A stretch of DNA of 5,909 nt from CAZXPG01 sp964643145 (GTDB taxonomy: Bacteria > Pseudomonadota > Alphaproteobacteria > Rickettsiales > Arcanibacteraceae). The notes under the pieces are model-generated. The model did no database searches. It was not told where the DNA came from and was given only the letters and a program-made list of their open reading frames with translations. Below, in pieces: positions 4,965 through 5,909 of this stretch (positions within the stretch are counted from its first letter, which is position 1; every line of letters begins with the position of its first letter). The stretch lies in the NCBI GenBank assembly GCA_964643145.1, contig CAZXPG010000075.1:1-5909 (forward strand). The letters are read 5' to 3'. Made by a program: the position numbers and the translations under genes.

Positions 4965-5801
4965 TTAAGAGCGTGTATTGTTTTGGCAATGTGGGCAATA
5001 AAAGCTGGAACGGCCTGCCTGGCGGATGCGAGCAATAAGCGTGCCACAACGATAGCAAGCCTCGCCTTCGCGTCCATATACCTGGAATTGATGCTGGAAA
5101 TAGCCTGCTTCCCCTTTGGCTTGCACGTAATCTTTTAGTGTGGAGCCACCCGCTATAAGTGCCGCTTCCAGCACCTCCCGTATTGCAGTAACCAATCGGA
5201 TACATTCGGGCTTTGTGAGGCTGCCTGCCGGTTTGCCAGGCGCAATACCCGCCACAAACAGGCTTTCACAGGCATAAATATTCCCCACCCCAACCACATT
5301 ATGGTTATCCATCAGGGCGGTTTTCACTGGGCTGGTTTTGCCCTGGAAAATCGAGTGGAGATAGTCAGCGGTGAAGGCCTCTTCCAGCGGTTCTGGCCCC
5401 AGTGAGCTAAGCAGCGGGTGTTGGTGGAGCAAGGTTTGCGTGGTGAGGGTAATCAACCCGAAGCGGCGCGCATCATTGAACGCCATCTCACTGCCATTTT
5501 CCAGGATGAACAGTGCGTGATCGTGTGGCAGGCGTTGGTTCCGTCTCAGCGGATACACCACCACCTTACCACTCATTCCCAGATGCATGAGCAGCACATC
5601 ATCACGTTCCAGCAGAATGAGAATATATTTGGCACGGCGGTTGATGGCGACTATCTGCTGCCCTTCCAGCACCTCGGCAAGGTTTAAGGGGAAGGGCAGG
5701 CGCAAATTGGGGCGGAACAGTTCCACCTGGTTAATCCTTTGCCCCACCAGCAGAGGGCGGAGGCCACGGCAAACCGTTTCAACTTCAGGCAGTTCGGGCA
5801 T
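4965..5801 (-). CDS. mutM: Formamidopyrimidine-DNA glycosylase (Fpg/MutM)
   Basis: This 278-residue bifunctional glycosylase/AP lyase removes 8-oxoguanine and formamidopyrimidines from oxidised DNA. All expected features are present: the N-terminal PELPEVE with catalytic Pro2 and Glu3, Lys58 in RRAKY, the HLGMSG loop (73-78), NDARRFG (109-115), LGPEPL (134-139), the helix-two-turn-helix with VVGVGNIYACESLF (169-182), and a C-terminal zinc finger CX2CX16CX2C (Cys249, 252, 269 and 272) with Arg264 before the third cysteine region. The length is normal for the family and no lesion is visible. The start is fixed by the obligatory Met-Pro-Glu and by AAAAGG (5813-5808) 6 bases upstream. The upstream side carries the third copy of the palindromic element. 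I see no convincing promoter or strong terminator. Confidence 0.97.
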   Translation of the reverse strand: MPELPEVETVCRGLRPLLVGQRINQVELFRPNLRLPFPLNLAEVLEGQQIVAINRRAKYILILLERDDVLLMHLGMSGKVVVYPLRRNQRLPHDHALFILENGSEMAFNDARRFGLITLTTQTLLHQHPLLSSLGPEPLEEAFTADYLHSIFQGKTSPVKTALMDNHNVVGVGNIYACESLFVAGIAPGKPAGSLTKPECIRLVTAIREVLEAALIAGGSTLKDYVQAKGEAGYFQHQFQVYGREGEACYRCGTLIARIRQAGRSSFYCPHCQNNTRS

Positions 5802-5859
5802 ATGTTACCTTTTGACAGTGAGCAGGAATGTTGTATTGTTTCGTGAGGATACAATAATT

Positions 5860-5898
5860 TAACCTCAGTTTTGGATAAGCTTTGCTTATCCAAAACTG
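5860..5898. repeat. Palindromic element with one decayed arm (copy 3)
   Basis: The left arm (5860-5880) is identical over all 21 bases to the left arm of copy 2. The right arm matches for 15 bases (5884-5898, GCTTATCCAAAACTG) and then diverges, so AGGTTA is lost. The centre is TTT instead of CGC. It lies 58 bp upstream of the mutM start. Identical arms with a different centre and one degraded end suggest an old repeat whose inner stem persists. Confidence 0.88.
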
Positions 5899-5909
5899 GC
5901 ATGATATTG

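Noticed and set aside
5812..5839. Plus-strand promoter TTGACA...TATTGT leading out of the window
   Set aside because: The -35 is perfect and the spacing is 16 bp, but the -10 is poor, TTGACA lies next to the mutM ribosome site, and no downstream gene is visible.
1..5909. CRISPR array, tRNA, rRNA, transposase or attachment site
   Set aside because: No regularly spaced direct repeats, no cloverleaf or rRNA sequence and no recombinase gene were seen; the repeat copies are only three and kilobases apart.

Overview
The window looks like chromosomal DNA of an alphaproteobacterium with moderate GC for that class. The strongest evidence is a complete RegB/RegA (PrrB/PrrA, ActS/ActR) redox two-component pair, which is best known from Alphaproteobacteria. 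A short XRE regulator of a type common in that class and a class I dihydroorotase support this. I cannot name a genus. There is no rRNA, tRNA, CRISPR array, transposase or intact mobile element.

Layout: bases 1-359 are an AT-rich non-coding stretch with a consensus-like -35 box and several dyads. They precede an XRE-family regulator (360-902, +). After an 8-bp convergent gap comes the regBA operon on the minus strand (regA 911-1459, regB 1426-2706), whose terminator lies inside the 3' end of the XRE gene. A 306-bp divergent intergenic region (2707-3012) holds a near-perfect palindrome, a second strong hairpin and promoter-like boxes. It separates regB from pyrC (3013-4356, +; dihydroorotase, pyrimidine synthesis). 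A 28-bp perfect palindrome separates pyrC from a convergent gene for a glycine-zipper YflT-like stress protein (4394-4882, -). Upstream of that, on the same strand, is mutM (4965-5801, -; 8-oxoguanine DNA glycosylase).

Functionally the genes are a mixed housekeeping and regulatory set: redox sensing (RegBA), oxidative DNA repair (MutM), a probable stress protein, pyrimidine synthesis and an orphan regulator. Oxidative or redox stress is a plausible common theme for three of them, but nothing in the sequence proves co-regulation.

The most unusual signals are two. First, a dispersed element with a 20-21 nt arm (CTTATCCAAAACTGAGGTTA) occurs three times, each time in gene-upstream intergenic DNA: once as a solo arm, once as a full palindrome and once as a palindrome with one decayed arm. 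Second, the dihydroorotase has Gln in place of the first zinc-ligand His of the usual DxHxH motif while its other expected ligands remain. I did not find convincing evidence of a wholly new multi-gene system.
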